From: Lachnospiraceae bacterium | GTDB taxonomy: Bacteria > Bacillota > Clostridia > Lachnospirales > Lachnospiraceae | Assembly: GCA_004556655.1 (NCBI GenBank) | Contig: SFGF01000025.1 | Span: 1 to 43,943 of the forward strand | DNA length: 43,943 bases | Direction of reading: 5' to 3' | Part shown: piece after piece, positions 15,384-24,500 of the stretch | Layout of the letters: each line of letters begins with the position of its first letter | Numbering within the stretch: the first letter of the stretch is position 1 | Program-made: the position numbers and the translations under genes | Notes under the pieces: generated by a model | Database searches by the model: none | What the model was told of the DNA's origin: nothing | Seen by the model: only the letters and a program-made list of their open reading frames with translations

Positions 15384-18300
15384 ATGATGAGAAAAATCAA
15401 AAAAGCAGTCTCACTTTTGCTGGTTTTCTGTATGGTATTTGGTCTGACGACCAGTGTATTTGCAGAAGAAACAGAAAATCCTTTGGAAACAACGGCAGAA
15501 AAAAGCGAAAGCACTGTTGAAACAGCGGAGATTCCAGAAGGGCAAACAGAAGAAGTTGTTGAATCAACCGAGACTCAGGAGGAACAAACAAAAGAATCTG
15601 TTGATTCAACGGAAGATTCAGCGTCAGATGAAGGTATGGTATATTCTGCAAAAGAATCTGTTTTAAGTTTTGAAGATGATGACGATACTGCAGTTGTATC
15701 CACGACAGCTACACCACGTGATACAAGTAGTGATGAATTTTACAAAATTGTTCATCTGGATGCGGGAAGAAAGTACTTCAGTCCTGAAAATATCAAAAAA
15801 ATCATTGATAATGCAGCAACAGCCGGATTTAATCAAGTAGAACTTTATCTGTCTGACAATCAGGGATTTAGGTTTGCGTTGGATGATATGAATGTTACTA
15901 CATCCACAGGCAATACATATGATCTCACGGCTGCTCTTGGTGATGGCTACAGTGATGGATCCAAGTATCCGGATGGAAGTGGAAAATATCTGACACAGAG
16001 CGAGATGACAGATATTATTTCCTATGCTACAGGAAAAGGTATTGATATCGTTCCATGTATCAATGTTCCGGGACATATGGGTGCGATCCTTGAGAAGTTT
16101 ACACAATTTAAGTATAGTGGTTCAAATAGTTCTATTGATTTGGAGAATGCAGAGGCAGTTGCATTTGCACTGGCCATTACAGAAAAATATGCAACATATT
16201 TTGCATCTCAAGGTGTGAAATTCTACAATCTGGGTGCAGATGAATATGCAAATGATCTGTCTACTATGGGATTTCAGGGACTGTATACTTCTGGTAAATA
16301 TCAGAAATTTGTTGATTTTCTGAATAGTGCAGCACAGATTGTTATTAATCATGGCATGACACCGCGTGCATTTAATGATGGTATTTATTATAATGAAGAT
16401 AATACCTATTCTATTAATTCTGCTATACAGGTTTGCTATTGGTCATGTGGATGGAGTGGCTATAATCTGGCATCTGCACAGTATTTGATTAATCAGGGTA
16501 TGGATGTAATTAATACTCATGGTGACTATTATTGGGTATTAGGAAATACCAGCTGGCAGTGTAGTGCAGATAAAGCGAGTCAATTTGATTATACGTCTTT
16601 CCAATATCGTACTGGAACCACGGGTAATGGAACGATTTCTGATCCGGCAGGTGCAATGTTCTGTATCTGGTGTGATGTAGGTAATGCAAATGGAACAGAT
16701 GGAGGTACAGCCGTTGTTTCTGCAACTGCAGATGTAATCGCAGCTTTTGGTGCGGCTCTTCCTGCAAGTGAAACTGACAATGAAGGTGACAATGGTTCAG
16801 AATCAGGTGGTGATACTGGAAATACTGGTGATATTGAAGTGACAGAAAATGAAACAATTACGGTTACCGTGGGTCAGACAGCGACAGCAACTATCAGCGG
16901 TGCAAATTATGCAGGTACTTATACAACAGAGAATCCTAGTATTGCAACTGTAGAAGTGACTGGTACAGATGCGACAGAAGCAACTACAACCTATACTGAG
17001 GCATCTGTTAGCTGCAATACTTTGATTAGCAGAGATTCTGATACTTGGACGGCTGTAAGTGGATATTATTGTAAAGCAGATGATGGCAATTATTATCCGC
17101 TATATGCAAAGAGAAGTAGTCGTGGATTTTTGTTCTGGTATACATATACTTATACGTGGGGATATTCTACAACCTCATCTACAAGTGATATGACACAGAT
17201 AACACAAGAGACGGAGAATACCAATACAATTCCTGATATAACTGTTTACACAAAGTCTGGCACGGATGCTACCCCTGCTTCTACAACTGTTACTTTTGCC
17301 GGCGTAGCTGTGGGTACTACCTATGTTACAGTAGGCAATACACGGTATACGATTAATGTTGTAGCTGAGGATCTGAGTAAGGTTACACCTTTGACTGTTG
17401 AATTCTGGATTACCAACCGGCAGGTAACAGCTAATGGTGCAACCAGTATGACAATTGCAGCTAATGCATCTGGAGTATATAGTGAATCAGGTACAGAATT
17501 CAGTAAATTGGTTCCAGCTACAGGTACACAGGACAGTAATACAATGGTATTCTGGAAGGGAACACGTCTGGCAAGTGACAACAAACAGACAATTGGATCT
17601 GGCGTGGATAAAACAAACTCTGGTACAGATTTCACTTATATCCGTTATTGGGAGGGTTCATGGGCCTATTCAGCAGATGGCAAAACATGGACAAATGTAA
17701 CAAGTGGAGATCAGATCGTAGCTTATTATCTTCAGAAGACAGAAGTAACTGACGAGGTTACAACAGAGGTTGTGGATTGGGGTGTCATTCCTTCTACAAG
17801 TTATAACAGTACAAACTTTGTTTTGGTTGATTTTGCTGTAAAATATGAATCTGGTGAACTTACACCATCTTCTTTCCCTGTCAGTGGCAAGACAATGGCA
17901 TTCCACTGTGACCCGAGTGATACGACAACCGTTCATCAGTATAATTATGGAAGCAGCACTACATGGTCCAATAATTATCGTGATATCGGTATGATTAAGG
18001 CGGAGGAAACCGCTGATTATGAAGTGTATATGATTACTGTAACTCCAACAAGTGACAGTAATACAACACAGGTTGCAGGTAATGCCAATACGGCTACAAG
18101 TTACACATATCGTGGAACAGAGAAAGTAGTATGGGTAGATGATGAAGCAAACCTGGGTGATTTTGCCGATGAGAGCTTACATTACACAAGCATTTCCGGT
18201 GATATTACTTATTCCGTAGGTGGAGAACCGATTGTACCGGGACTCGAGATTTTTAACCGTCATGGTATGTTGGTAACTTATTACGTACGTGCAAAAGTTA

Positions 18301-20255
18301 CAGAAGATTCTCTGGCTGTTCATTATATTGATCAGACAGCTAATCAGGAGTTTTACAATTATAATATCGCCGTAAAGAGTGGTACATTATTTAATGCAAA
18401 TATTGGACTTGCCGATCCTTGGAAAGGTAATCTGGCAAACGGAAGTGTTACAAACTTACAGGATAAAACACAGACGGTATCTGCTGATTTGAGTACAATG
18501 CCGGCGATTGGAGCACAGTATCGTTACAGTGATTATACCTGCGTAGAAGTAGTACGCAGTGAGGATGGCAAGGATGTTTATCTGTATTATACCTTTAACA
18601 ATGCCCATAGCTTTGTTGTGGATTTTGGTTTGCCATTAACTATTACTACTGATGATTTGGGTATTAGTGGTAGTTGGACATCGGCATCTGTAGCAGGCGC
18701 TCAATATGGTATAGCAACGGCAACAGTTGGCGAAGGCGTGACATATACACCAACGGCAACACTTGGAGGAGTGGAAACACTTCAGCTGACATTGACTGAT
18801 AGCACTGGTTCTGTAACACATCAGATTTATATTTACCCAGCAACAACGGTTTACTATGAGGAAGGATTTGCAACATTAACTGGATTTACTGGTGGAAGCA
18901 AAGGAAATGGTACTCAAGATACAGAAGCTGTTGGAAAAAAGGATAATAATTATGGTTATGATACTAATGCAGGATTAAATCAGATAGGTGCCAGCAACAA
19001 TACAGAGGCAACCAGTATCACATATGGCGACAAGGCAGAATTTACATTTACAGGGACGGGTGTAGATATTTATACGAACTCAACACCAGAGACAGGTCAG
19101 TTGTTCATTCAGGTTAAGAATTCAACGGGAACAACTGTGAAAATGGTTCAGGTAAAGACTGCATTACTGAATGGTGCTACTGATTCAACAAATAAACAGA
19201 AAGTGATAGGTTACAATGTTCCTGTTGCCAGTCTTGATTTAGAGAAAAATGATACTTATACAGTAATTATTACGCATCGTAAGCCAAGTAGTGAGGCAGA
19301 AAAAGATACAGTCAATCTGGATGGATTCCGGGTATACGGTACACTTGATTTGGGCAAAGATGTATATGTGCAAGATAAGGAAGACAATCCGTCATATATC
19401 GAAGTAAGGGATCAAGTGTTGGCTGGTTTAAGTGTTACATCGAATGATAACGGTCAGATTAACGCTGAACTTCCAATTGAAACTAATGCTACTGTAATTG
19501 CATCCTCAGATAACTACACTCAGGAGAATGTAAATGACTTGTTGAATAATGGTCCAAAGAATGAAATCTACCTACAGTCAAATCAGTCTTTAGTGTTCAA
19601 GATTACTACAGATCGTGAAGTACAGATTGGTCTGAGAGCTTTGGATAAAGCGACTTCATATACTATAAATGATGAGAATAAGTCTATCAGTTCAGGTACT
19701 GATATGTTCTACACAGTACTGAATAAGTTATCCAATAGAGGAGAACAAACCATTACCATTACAAATAAAGGATCCGGCATTCTGGCTATTACAAAGCTGA
19801 AGATATGTGATGATCCAAATGCAACTCTTGGTACATTAACTACTGAAGATTTGACAGATGCGCTGATTGCGTTGGGTATTACTGAAACTGAGCCAATAGA
19901 ACCAGAGGAGCCAGAAGTTATCTATGCTGATGCAACACTGACTGTTCAGGTCAATGATGAAGCGACTATTTTGACTAAGAATGGTGTGATTGGCGAAAGT
20001 GCAATGTTTACTGCAGCAGAGATTCAGGCGGCTGCTGAAGCTTTGGTTGTTGACGGTTATGAATTGAAAGATGTAACTTTCAGTGACGTGACAATTGCTT
20101 ATGGTGAAGAAAATACAGTGACCTTTACTGCTACTGAAAAGCAGCAGACTGTTGATACACCAGATAATGGTAACAGTGGTTCATCTTCCAGTTCCATAAT
20201 TGATATCTTTAATAAATTATTGAATGCTTTAAAAAATATTTTGGGTAGAAAGTAG
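15384..20255 (+). CDS. Large secreted GH20 glycosidase (lacto-N-biosidase/hexosaminidase-like)
   Basis: The 1623-aa protein has a signal peptide (cleavage likely after VFA, residue 27) and an acidic Glu/Thr-rich spacer (about 28-105). A GH20 catalytic domain (about 118-455) opens with YKIVHLDAGRKYFS and contains NLGADEYAND, where Asp286-Glu287 is the catalytic pair of substrate-assisted GH20 enzymes. A Gly/Asn/Asp linker (about 465-485) leads to several Ig-like or beta-sandwich repeats, one with a MucBP-like AVHYIDQTANQEFYNY segment near 977. The end (about 1594-1623) is a Ser-rich linker plus an amphipathic helix IIDIFNKLLNALKNIL; no LPXTG is seen. Targets would be terminal HexNAc or lacto-N-biose units of mucin or milk glycans. 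AGGAGG lies six bases before the ATG, and it follows the radical SAM gene by 37 bp. Confidence 0.85.
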   Translation: MMRKIKKAVSLLLVFCMVFGLTTSVFAEETENPLETTAEKSESTVETAEIPEGQTEEVVESTETQEEQTKESVDSTEDSASDEGMVYSAKESVLSFEDDDDTAVVSTTATPRDTSSDEFYKIVHLDAGRKYFSPENIKKIIDNAATAGFNQVELYLSDNQGFRFALDDMNVTTSTGNTYDLTAALGDGYSDGSKYPDGSGKYLTQSEMTDIISYATGKGIDIVPCINVPGHMGAILEKFTQFKYSGSNSSIDLENAEAVAFALAITEKYATYFASQGVKFYNLGADEYANDLSTMGFQGLYTSGKYQKFVDFLNSAAQIVINHGMTPRAFNDGIYYNEDNTYSINSAIQVCYWSCGWSGYNLASAQYLINQGMDVINTHGDYYWVLGNTSWQCSADKASQFDYTSFQYRTGTTGNGTISDPAGAMFCIWCDVGNANGTDGGTAVVSATADVIAAFGAALPASETDNEGDNGSESGGDTGNTGDIEVTENETITVTVGQTATATISGANYAGTYTTENPSIATVEVTGTDATEATTTYTEASVSCNTLISRDSDTWTAVSGYYCKADDGNYYPLYAKRSSRGFLFWYTYTYTWGYSTTSSTSDMTQITQETENTNTIPDITVYTKSGTDATPASTTVTFAGVAVGTTYVTVGNTRYTINVVAEDLSKVTPLTVEFWITNRQVTANGATSMTIAANASGVYSESGTEFSKLVPATGTQDSNTMVFWKGTRLASDNKQTIGSGVDKTNSGTDFTYIRYWEGSWAYSADGKTWTNVTSGDQIVAYYLQKTEVTDEVTTEVVDWGVIPSTSYNSTNFVLVDFAVKYESGELTPSSFPVSGKTMAFHCDPSDTTTVHQYNYGSSTTWSNNYRDIGMIKAEETADYEVYMITVTPTSDSNTTQVAGNANTATSYTYRGTEKVVWVDDEANLGDFADESLHYTSISGDITYSVGGEPIVPGLEIFNRHGMLVTYYVRAKVTEDSLAVHYIDQTANQEFYNYNIAVKSGTLFNANIGLADPWKGNLANGSVTNLQDKTQTVSADLSTMPAIGAQYRYSDYTCVEVVRSEDGKDVYLYYTFNNAHSFVVDFGLPLTITTDDLGISGSWTSASVAGAQYGIATATVGEGVTYTPTATLGGVETLQLTLTDSTGSVTHQIYIYPATTVYYEEGFATLTGFTGGSKGNGTQDTEAVGKKDNNYGYDTNAGLNQIGASNNTEATSITYGDKAEFTFTGTGVDIYTNSTPETGQLFIQVKNSTGTTVKMVQVKTALLNGATDSTNKQKVIGYNVPVASLDLEKNDTYTVIITHRKPSSEAEKDTVNLDGFRVYGTLDLGKDVYVQDKEDNPSYIEVRDQVLAGLSVTSNDNGQINAELPIETNATVIASSDNYTQENVNDLLNNGPKNEIYLQSNQSLVFKITTDREVQIGLRALDKATSYTINDENKSISSGTDMFYTVLNKLSNRGEQTITITNKGSGILAITKLKICDDPNATLGTLTTEDLTDALIALGITETEPIEPEEPEVIYADATLTVQVNDEATILTKNGVIGESAMFTAAEIQAAAEALVVDGYELKDVTFSDVTIAYGEENTVTFTATEKQQTVDTPDNGNSGSSSSSIIDIFNKLLNALKNILGRK

Positions 20256-20295
20256 TAAATAATTAATATAAGACATGTCACTATAAAAATTTAAG

Positions 20296-20350
20296 AGAGC
20301 AGTTGTTTCGTGACTGACAATCGGTCTGGAGCAGCTGCTCCTTTTATTTA
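20296..20350 (+). terminator. Intrinsic terminator after the GH20 gene
   Basis: GAGCAGTTGT (20297-20306) pairs with GCAGCTGCTC (20331-20340), including G-U pairs, and is followed by CTTTTATTT. It closes the cassette and GH20 transcription unit. Confidence 0.7.
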
Positions 20351-20379
20351 CGTTATATTGCCGTATCTGTCGCAAAGGG

Positions 20380-20563
20380 GTAAGTGTCAAAACGTTTGCC
20401 TTTCATGAAAGTCATTTTTAGTCAAACTCTCATCAATGGAGGCGTGATCATGGCTGAAGAAACCAGTCTTGTAGCCCGGCAGGTAAGACTCAGGCAATGA
20501 GCTGAACAGATAAGAGATTGTCAAAATCGTCCTGAAGGAATGAACGTGTCGACTTGGTGTTAA
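20380..20563 (+). mobile_element. IS66-type insertion sequence remnant (left end and accessory gene)
   Basis: From 20450, after GGAGG, the reading frame gives MAEETSLVARQVRLRQ-stop-AEQIRDCQNRPEGMNVSTWC, the start of IS66 accessory proteins (...W.EQI..CQ.RPEGM.V..WC). The conserved Trp codon has become TGA and the frame ends at 20563. GTAAGTGTCAAAACG at 20380 resembles an IS66 left terminus. No transposase follows, so only the left edge remains. The stretch 20564-20719 shows nothing further. Confidence 0.65.
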
Positions 20564-20719
20564 GTTTGTATTGGAGATATATAGTGCACACAAATCATCA
20601 CTGAAAGTATACAGAATTGGTGATTATTCCGGGATGTACCCTAATATTCAATTGGTGATAGAAAACAGATCAATCACTCACAGGTAAAGTTCATCTGAAA
20701 GCTGATTGTTGATAAAGTC

Positions 20720-20748
20720 TTGACAGATCCAAATGAATTGTATAAAAT
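20720..20748 (+). promoter_or_regulatory. Promoter of the first TetR gene
   Basis: TTGACA (20720-20725), a 17-bp spacer and TAAAAT (20743-20748); an alternative -10 TATAAA begins at 20741 with a 15-bp spacer. Confidence 0.7.
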
Positions 20749-20766
20749 GCAAGTAAATACTTGCAT
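20747..20766. promoter_or_regulatory. TetR operator, copy 1
   Basis: ATGCAAGTAAATACTTGCAT is an inverted repeat with 9-bp arms and a 2-bp centre, overlapping the end of the -10 box of the tetR promoter. A nearly identical copy lies after tetR at 21415-21434. Confidence 0.75.
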
Positions 20767-20782
20767 CGGGAGATGAACAGTT

Positions 20783-21355
20783 ATGTTTGATGAGACACAA
20801 AGTAAAATCATCCAGGCCACCATGGATCTGGTTATGGAACGGGGCTATGCTTCCACCACAACGAAAGATATAGCCCATCGGGCGGGGATTAACGAGTGTA
20901 CGATTTTTCGTAAATTTAAGGGGAAAAAGGAGATTGTGCTGTCGGCCATGCAGCTTCCCCAGTGGAATCCGAAGCTTTCAGAAGAGCAGTTTTCTTATGT
21001 GGGAGATTTGGAGAGAGATCTTTGTGCCTTTGCGCGGGTCTATATGGAGAGGGTGACGCCCCGGATGGTAAAGGTGTCCATAGGGCTTCGCACACCAGAA
21101 TTGTATCCGGATACGGCGGAGAATATCATGGAAGTGCCTCGTGTGTTCAAGGGGATTCTGGTGAAGTATTTTACTGAGATGCAGGATCAGATTCGGGAAA
21201 CAGATACGGAAAGTATGGCTATGATGTTTCTGTCTATGAATTTCGGTTTTGTATTTCTGAATGCTTCTTTTGGGCGAAAGTTGACAGAACTGGAAAAAGA
21301 AGAATACATTGCAAACAGTGTTCACATCTTTGTGGAAGGTATACGGAAAAAATGA
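20783..21355 (+). CDS. TetR family transcriptional regulator
   Basis: The 190-aa protein has a classic TetR N-terminal HTH: IIQATMDLVMERGYASTTTKDIAHRAGINECTIFRKFKGKKEIV, with a helical ligand-binding domain behind it. GGGAGA precedes the ATG. A palindrome overlaps its promoter and the same palindrome stands in front of the following DUF1330/MBL operon, so it most likely represses itself and that operon. The ligand is unknown. A terminator follows the gene. Confidence 0.93.
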   Translation: MFDETQSKIIQATMDLVMERGYASTTTKDIAHRAGINECTIFRKFKGKKEIVLSAMQLPQWNPKLSEEQFSYVGDLERDLCAFARVYMERVTPRMVKVSIGLRTPELYPDTAENIMEVPRVFKGILVKYFTEMQDQIRETDTESMAMMFLSMNFGFVFLNASFGRKLTELEKEEYIANSVHIFVEGIRKK

Positions 21356-21380
21356 TAGGGTTCCGGAGTATATAAAGTGC

Positions 21381-21405
21381 AATCCTGCTATGCAGGATTC
21401 TTTTT
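21381..21405 (+). terminator. Intrinsic terminator after tetR
   Basis: AATCCTGC (21381-21388), loop TAT, GCAGGATT (21392-21399), then CTTTTT. Confidence 0.8.
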
Positions 21406-21414
21406 ATAATCATT

Positions 21415-21434
21415 ATGCAAGTGAATACTTGCAT
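21415..21434. promoter_or_regulatory. TetR operator, copy 2
   Basis: ATGCAAGTGAATACTTGCAT differs from copy 1 at one base only. It lies just after a TATAAT at 21405-21410 and 14 bp before the DUF1330 start, a position suited to repression. Confidence 0.75.
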
Positions 21435-21448
21435 GGAAAGGAGAGAGA

Positions 21449-21739
21449 ATGGTATATTTTATAGTAACCATATAGAGAGACAGGGAAAGGGACTGCAGTG
21501 ATTATGAGGACTATATCCGAAGGGTAAAACCTATTGTAGAGCGCTATGGAGGCAGATATCTGATCCGGTCAGATAAAGTGGAGGCTTTGCAGGAGCAGTG
21601 GCAGCCGGATCGGGTGATTGTGATTGCCTGGGATACAAAGGAACAGATGGAGACATGTTTTTCATCGGAAGAATACAGGCGTATTGCGGCAAAACGAGAA
21701 AAAACGGTGGATAGTCGGGCGATTATTGTGGAGGAATGA
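21449..21739 (+). pseudogene. DUF1330-like gene with stop at codon 9
   Basis: After AAAGGAG, the frame reads MVYFIVTI, then TAG (21473-21475), then continues open for 87 codons. These include YEDYIRRVKPIVERYGGRYLIRSDKVEAL and VIAWDTKEQMETCFSSEEYRRIAAKRE, the DUF1330 pattern (small dimeric ferredoxin-like fold, length about 95). Without the stop it would be a normal 96-aa protein ending two bases before the MBL gene. I read it as a recent nonsense mutation or a sequencing error; no good alternative start exists after the stop. Confidence 0.7.
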
Positions 21740-21742
21740 GTG

Positions 21743-22573
21743 ATGAAAATAAGTGAACAGGTATATCAGATACGAATTGATTTTCAAGTGACACCACAGG
21801 TGCAAAGGTACGTGTATGTCTATCTGCTTATGGGAGAAAAGTGCTGTCTGATCGATGCAGGAGTGGCGGGTTCTGAGGCTGTGATCAGTACTTATATGAA
21901 AAAGTTAGGAAGGGATATTTCCGACATAAAAGCTTTGTTTTTGACTCATGCCCATCCGGATCATATCGGAGCGGCTGCAGTGATAAAAGAGATTTCCGGG
22001 TGTGAAGTCTATGCTTCAGAAAAGGAAATACGATGGATCGAGGATATAGATACGCAGTACAAGGAGAGGCCTATTCCGAATTTTTATACGCTGGTGGGGG
22101 ATTCGGTAAAAGTGGATCATTGCATAAGAGAGGGGCAGAACGTGAAGATACAACAGGGGATGACGCTCAAGGTGATGGAGACTCCCGGTCATTCCGATGG
22201 ATCACTGTCCTGGCTGTGGGATGAGCAGAGGATCTTATTTTGCGGTGATGCCATTCCGGCTTTGGATGATGTTCCTATTTTTACAGATCTTGTGAAAAGT
22301 CAGGAATCAATTAAAAAGATTATGACTAGAGCGGATATACGAACTCTGTGTCCAGCATGGGATCGTCAATATGAAGAATGGGAATGGAAAGAAATCTGTC
22401 AGACACAGCTGGAACTTCTGGAACGGTTGAGGCAATGTGAGGCACAGATAAGGAACCGACAGGAAAAGCTGTCGCAGAAAGAGATGATTCATTGTATAAT
22501 AAAGCAGATGGGCTGGGAAGCTGAGGAGGCGAATCCTCTCCTTCGACGCAGTATACAGTCGTGCCTGATATGA
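21743..22573 (+). CDS. MBL-fold hydrolase (glyoxalase II-like)
   Basis: The 276-aa enzyme has the metallo-beta-lactamase metal motif THAHPDH, a TPGHSDGS segment with the third His, and a FCGDAIP segment with the bridging Asp, as in glyoxalase II-type hydrolases. The C-terminal 80 residues are helical (QLELLERLRQCEAQIRNRQEKLSQKEMI), and the usual final metal-binding His is not obvious; a His lies late, at MIHCI. The ATG at 21743 follows a GTG at 21740, and GGAGG is shared with the end of the DUF1330 gene. The gene belongs to the TetR-controlled operon. Substrate unknown. Confidence 0.82.
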   Translation: MKISEQVYQIRIDFQVTPQVQRYVYVYLLMGEKCCLIDAGVAGSEAVISTYMKKLGRDISDIKALFLTHAHPDHIGAAAVIKEISGCEVYASEKEIRWIEDIDTQYKERPIPNFYTLVGDSVKVDHCIREGQNVKIQQGMTLKVMETPGHSDGSLSWLWDEQRILFCGDAIPALDDVPIFTDLVKSQESIKKIMTRADIRTLCPAWDRQYEEWEWKEICQTQLELLERLRQCEAQIRNRQEKLSQKEMIHCIIKQMGWEAEEANPLLRRSIQSCLI

Positions 22574-22636
22574 GTATTTCATCTGGGATTATCCATTGAA
22601 TGAAAACAGTCTCATTGCATAACCTGTGAAATCAAG

Positions 22637-23545
22637 TTACGATTGAAGCGGAAGGGAAAATACATCCTTCAGTGAGGTATCGCTGGAGGATAACCATGCT
22701 CCGAGCATCATAAAGAGCAGAGCGATAAAAAAGGTAATTCCGGGAATCTCCTGGAATATGATCAACGACAGAAAGACGCCTATAAAAGGCGCAATCGCAT
22801 AGTAGGCGCTGGTTCTGGAAGCACCAAGTAAGCGCTGGGCATAAACGTAAGTGTAGATACTAAGACCATAGGCTACAAAACCGAGAAGAAGAACACAGGG
22901 GATGCTCCAAAATGATTCGATTCTTTCCCCTATAACAAAACCAATCGCCAGTGAACCGCCTCCTGAAAAAATACCTTTAAGAAGAACAATCTGTAAGGGA
23001 TCTTTCGAGGATATTTTCCTGGTACAGTTATTTTCCAGGCCCCAGCAGCAGGCAGCAAGCAGCACAAACAGACTTCCTCTAGAAAAATACAGGCTGCTGA
23101 TATCCTCGAAGGAAAGGATGAGGCAGGAAATTGTAACGGCAATGATTCCGAGCCATAATCTTGGAGAGATTCGTTCCTTAAAAGCGAATAGAGCAATAAA
23201 TGCTGTGGCTGCAATCTCAAAATTATTGAGTAACGATGCATTTGCGGCGGTCGTCATGGATAAACCCAGCAACAGACAGATCGGTGCTGCAATATCCAGG
23301 ACAATCATGGCAATCGTAAAAGGAAGCTCAGCTTTTGTGAGCTTTGTTTCCTGCCTGGGATGTCCCGTCAATTTATGTGATAAAGCAATAGCAACCATGC
23401 CAAGACCGGCGCCGATATAGAGAAAACCAGCCATCAGTGTTGATGGCATATAGGTAAGCAATATTTTTGAAAAAGGGGAATTGATTGCATAAAGTGCCGC
23501 AGCCAGTACAGCAAGAAGGATGCCCTGCTTATTCTTTGTGAACAT
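22637..23545 (-). CDS. EamA/DMT-family transporter
   Basis: The 302-aa protein has about ten hydrophobic segments in two EamA halves. The first starts GILLAVLAAALYAINSPFSKILL and includes TTAANASLLNNFEIAATAFIALFAFKERIS; the second includes ACCWGLENNCTRKISSKDP and RTSAYYAIAPFIGVFLSLIIFQE. EamA proteins export or import small metabolites such as amino acids; the substrate cannot be read. GGAG lies eight bases before the ATG at 23545, and the ATG at 23563 is less well placed. It converges on the MBL gene with a 63-bp gap that shows no clear terminator. Confidence 0.88.
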   Translation of the reverse strand: MFTKNKQGILLAVLAAALYAINSPFSKILLTYMPSTLMAGFLYIGAGLGMVAIALSHKLTGHPRQETKLTKAELPFTIAMIVLDIAAPICLLLGLSMTTAANASLLNNFEIAATAFIALFAFKERISPRLWLGIIAVTISCLILSFEDISSLYFSRGSLFVLLAACCWGLENNCTRKISSKDPLQIVLLKGIFSGGGSLAIGFVIGERIESFWSIPCVLLLGFVAYGLSIYTYVYAQRLLGASRTSAYYAIAPFIGVFLSLIIFQEIPGITFFIALLFMMLGAWLSSSDTSLKDVFSLPLQS

Positions 23546-23731
23546 AATATCATCTCCGAACAAAATATTTAATATCGCACAAATTGTTTGATATCATTAT
23601 CTTATCCTGCGGAAAAAAATAATACAATAAACGATGATAAAGCTTTGTTTCTTACGGAACAAAATGGGAAAATTGTTCAGCAGATAAAATCCGGAAAAAT
23701 GTGCTGTAACTTAAAAGAGAAATAAAAAATG

Positions 23732-23771
23732 AGAGGCATCGGGAAAATTTCCCGGTAGCCTCTTGATTTTT
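23732..23771. terminator. Bidirectional terminator after the VWA gene
   Basis: An imperfect inverted repeat, AGAGGC-ATCGGG... against CCCG-GTAGCCTCT (23732-23763), is flanked by A-rich sequence on the left and TGATTTTTT on the right. It can stop transcription of the minus-strand VWA gene. The stretch 23564-23730 upstream of the EamA gene shows no other feature. Confidence 0.7.
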
Positions 23772-24421
23772 TATCGTTTTCTTTTTTCATAATCTGCATC
23801 AATCCGTTCTTTCCAGTCTGCGGATAAAGGTTTGTTTTCCCCACGGACTCTGCAGATTGCTTCGCTCAGAACTTCATAGTTCAGAGCAGTTCCTTCTTCA
23901 TCACAATGGTAATTGGCTGCATAATCTTTGTTGATACCAAAATGTCCGGCAACTTCCAGGGCATCTATGTTTGCGCCAAGGAAAAGAAATTCCCATCCAT
24001 AACGGGATTTTTGTCTTTCCACCATCGCTTTTACTTTAGGATAGGTGTAGTGCCTGCTGGCGTTCTCCATGCCATCGGTAGTGATGATGAATAATGTTTT
24101 TTCCGGCCGATCTTCTTCCCGGGCATATTTGTGTACATTGCCGATGTGATGAATCGCACCGCCGATCGCATCCAACAGTGCAGTACAGCCACGAACAAAA
24201 TAGTCACGGTCTGTCATGGTTTTGATAGATTCCAGAGGAACGCGGTCGTGAAGCACCTCGCTTCGGTCGTCAAAAAGTACAGTGGAGACAATTGCCTGTC
24301 CCTCCTCTTTTTTCTGTTTTGCAATCAGGGAATTGAATCCTCCGATGGTGTCCGCTTCGAGACCGGACATGGAGCCGCTGCGATCTAATATAAAAACGAT
24401 CTCTGTTAATCCTTTTTTCAT
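23771..24421 (-). CDS. VWA domain protein (TerY-like)
   Basis: The 216-aa protein is essentially a single von Willebrand A domain with a complete metal-ion-dependent adhesion site: DRSGS (Asp13, Ser15, Ser17), the Thr in GCTALLDA and the Asp in TTDGMENAS. No signal peptide is present, so it should act in the cytoplasm. TerY-type VWA proteins occur with tellurite/stress or phage-response gene sets. The macro-domain gene lies 79 bp upstream on the same strand. AAAGGAGG precedes the ATG, and a TATAAT (24448-24443) suggests it also has its own promoter. Confidence 0.88.
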   Translation of the reverse strand: MKKGLTEIVFILDRSGSMSGLEADTIGGFNSLIAKQKKEEGQAIVSTVLFDDRSEVLHDRVPLESIKTMTDRDYFVRGCTALLDAIGGAIHHIGNVHKYAREEDRPEKTLFIITTDGMENASRHYTYPKVKAMVERQKSRYGWEFLFLGANIDALEVAGHFGINKDYAANYHCDEEGTALNYEVLSEAICRVRGENKPLSADWKERIDADYEKRKR

Positions 24422-24480
24422 TTTGAAAACCTCCTTTGTTTTATTATACTTAGAGTATAGTAAAAACGAAGGAAGTTATG

Positions 24481-24497
24481 GTCGCTTAAAAAGCGAC
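24481..24497. other. Short hairpin between macro and VWA genes
   Basis: GTCGCTT-AAA-AAGCGAC is a perfect 7-bp hairpin directly after the macro gene stop. It lacks a T-tract, so it may be an attenuator, mRNA processing site or weak terminator. Confidence 0.5.
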
Positions 24498-24500
24498 AAA

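Noticed and set aside
16510..16857. Minus-strand frame within the GH20 gene rich in His/Leu/Gln
   Set aside because: Antisense to repetitive Asp/Gly/Thr codons; no start signal.
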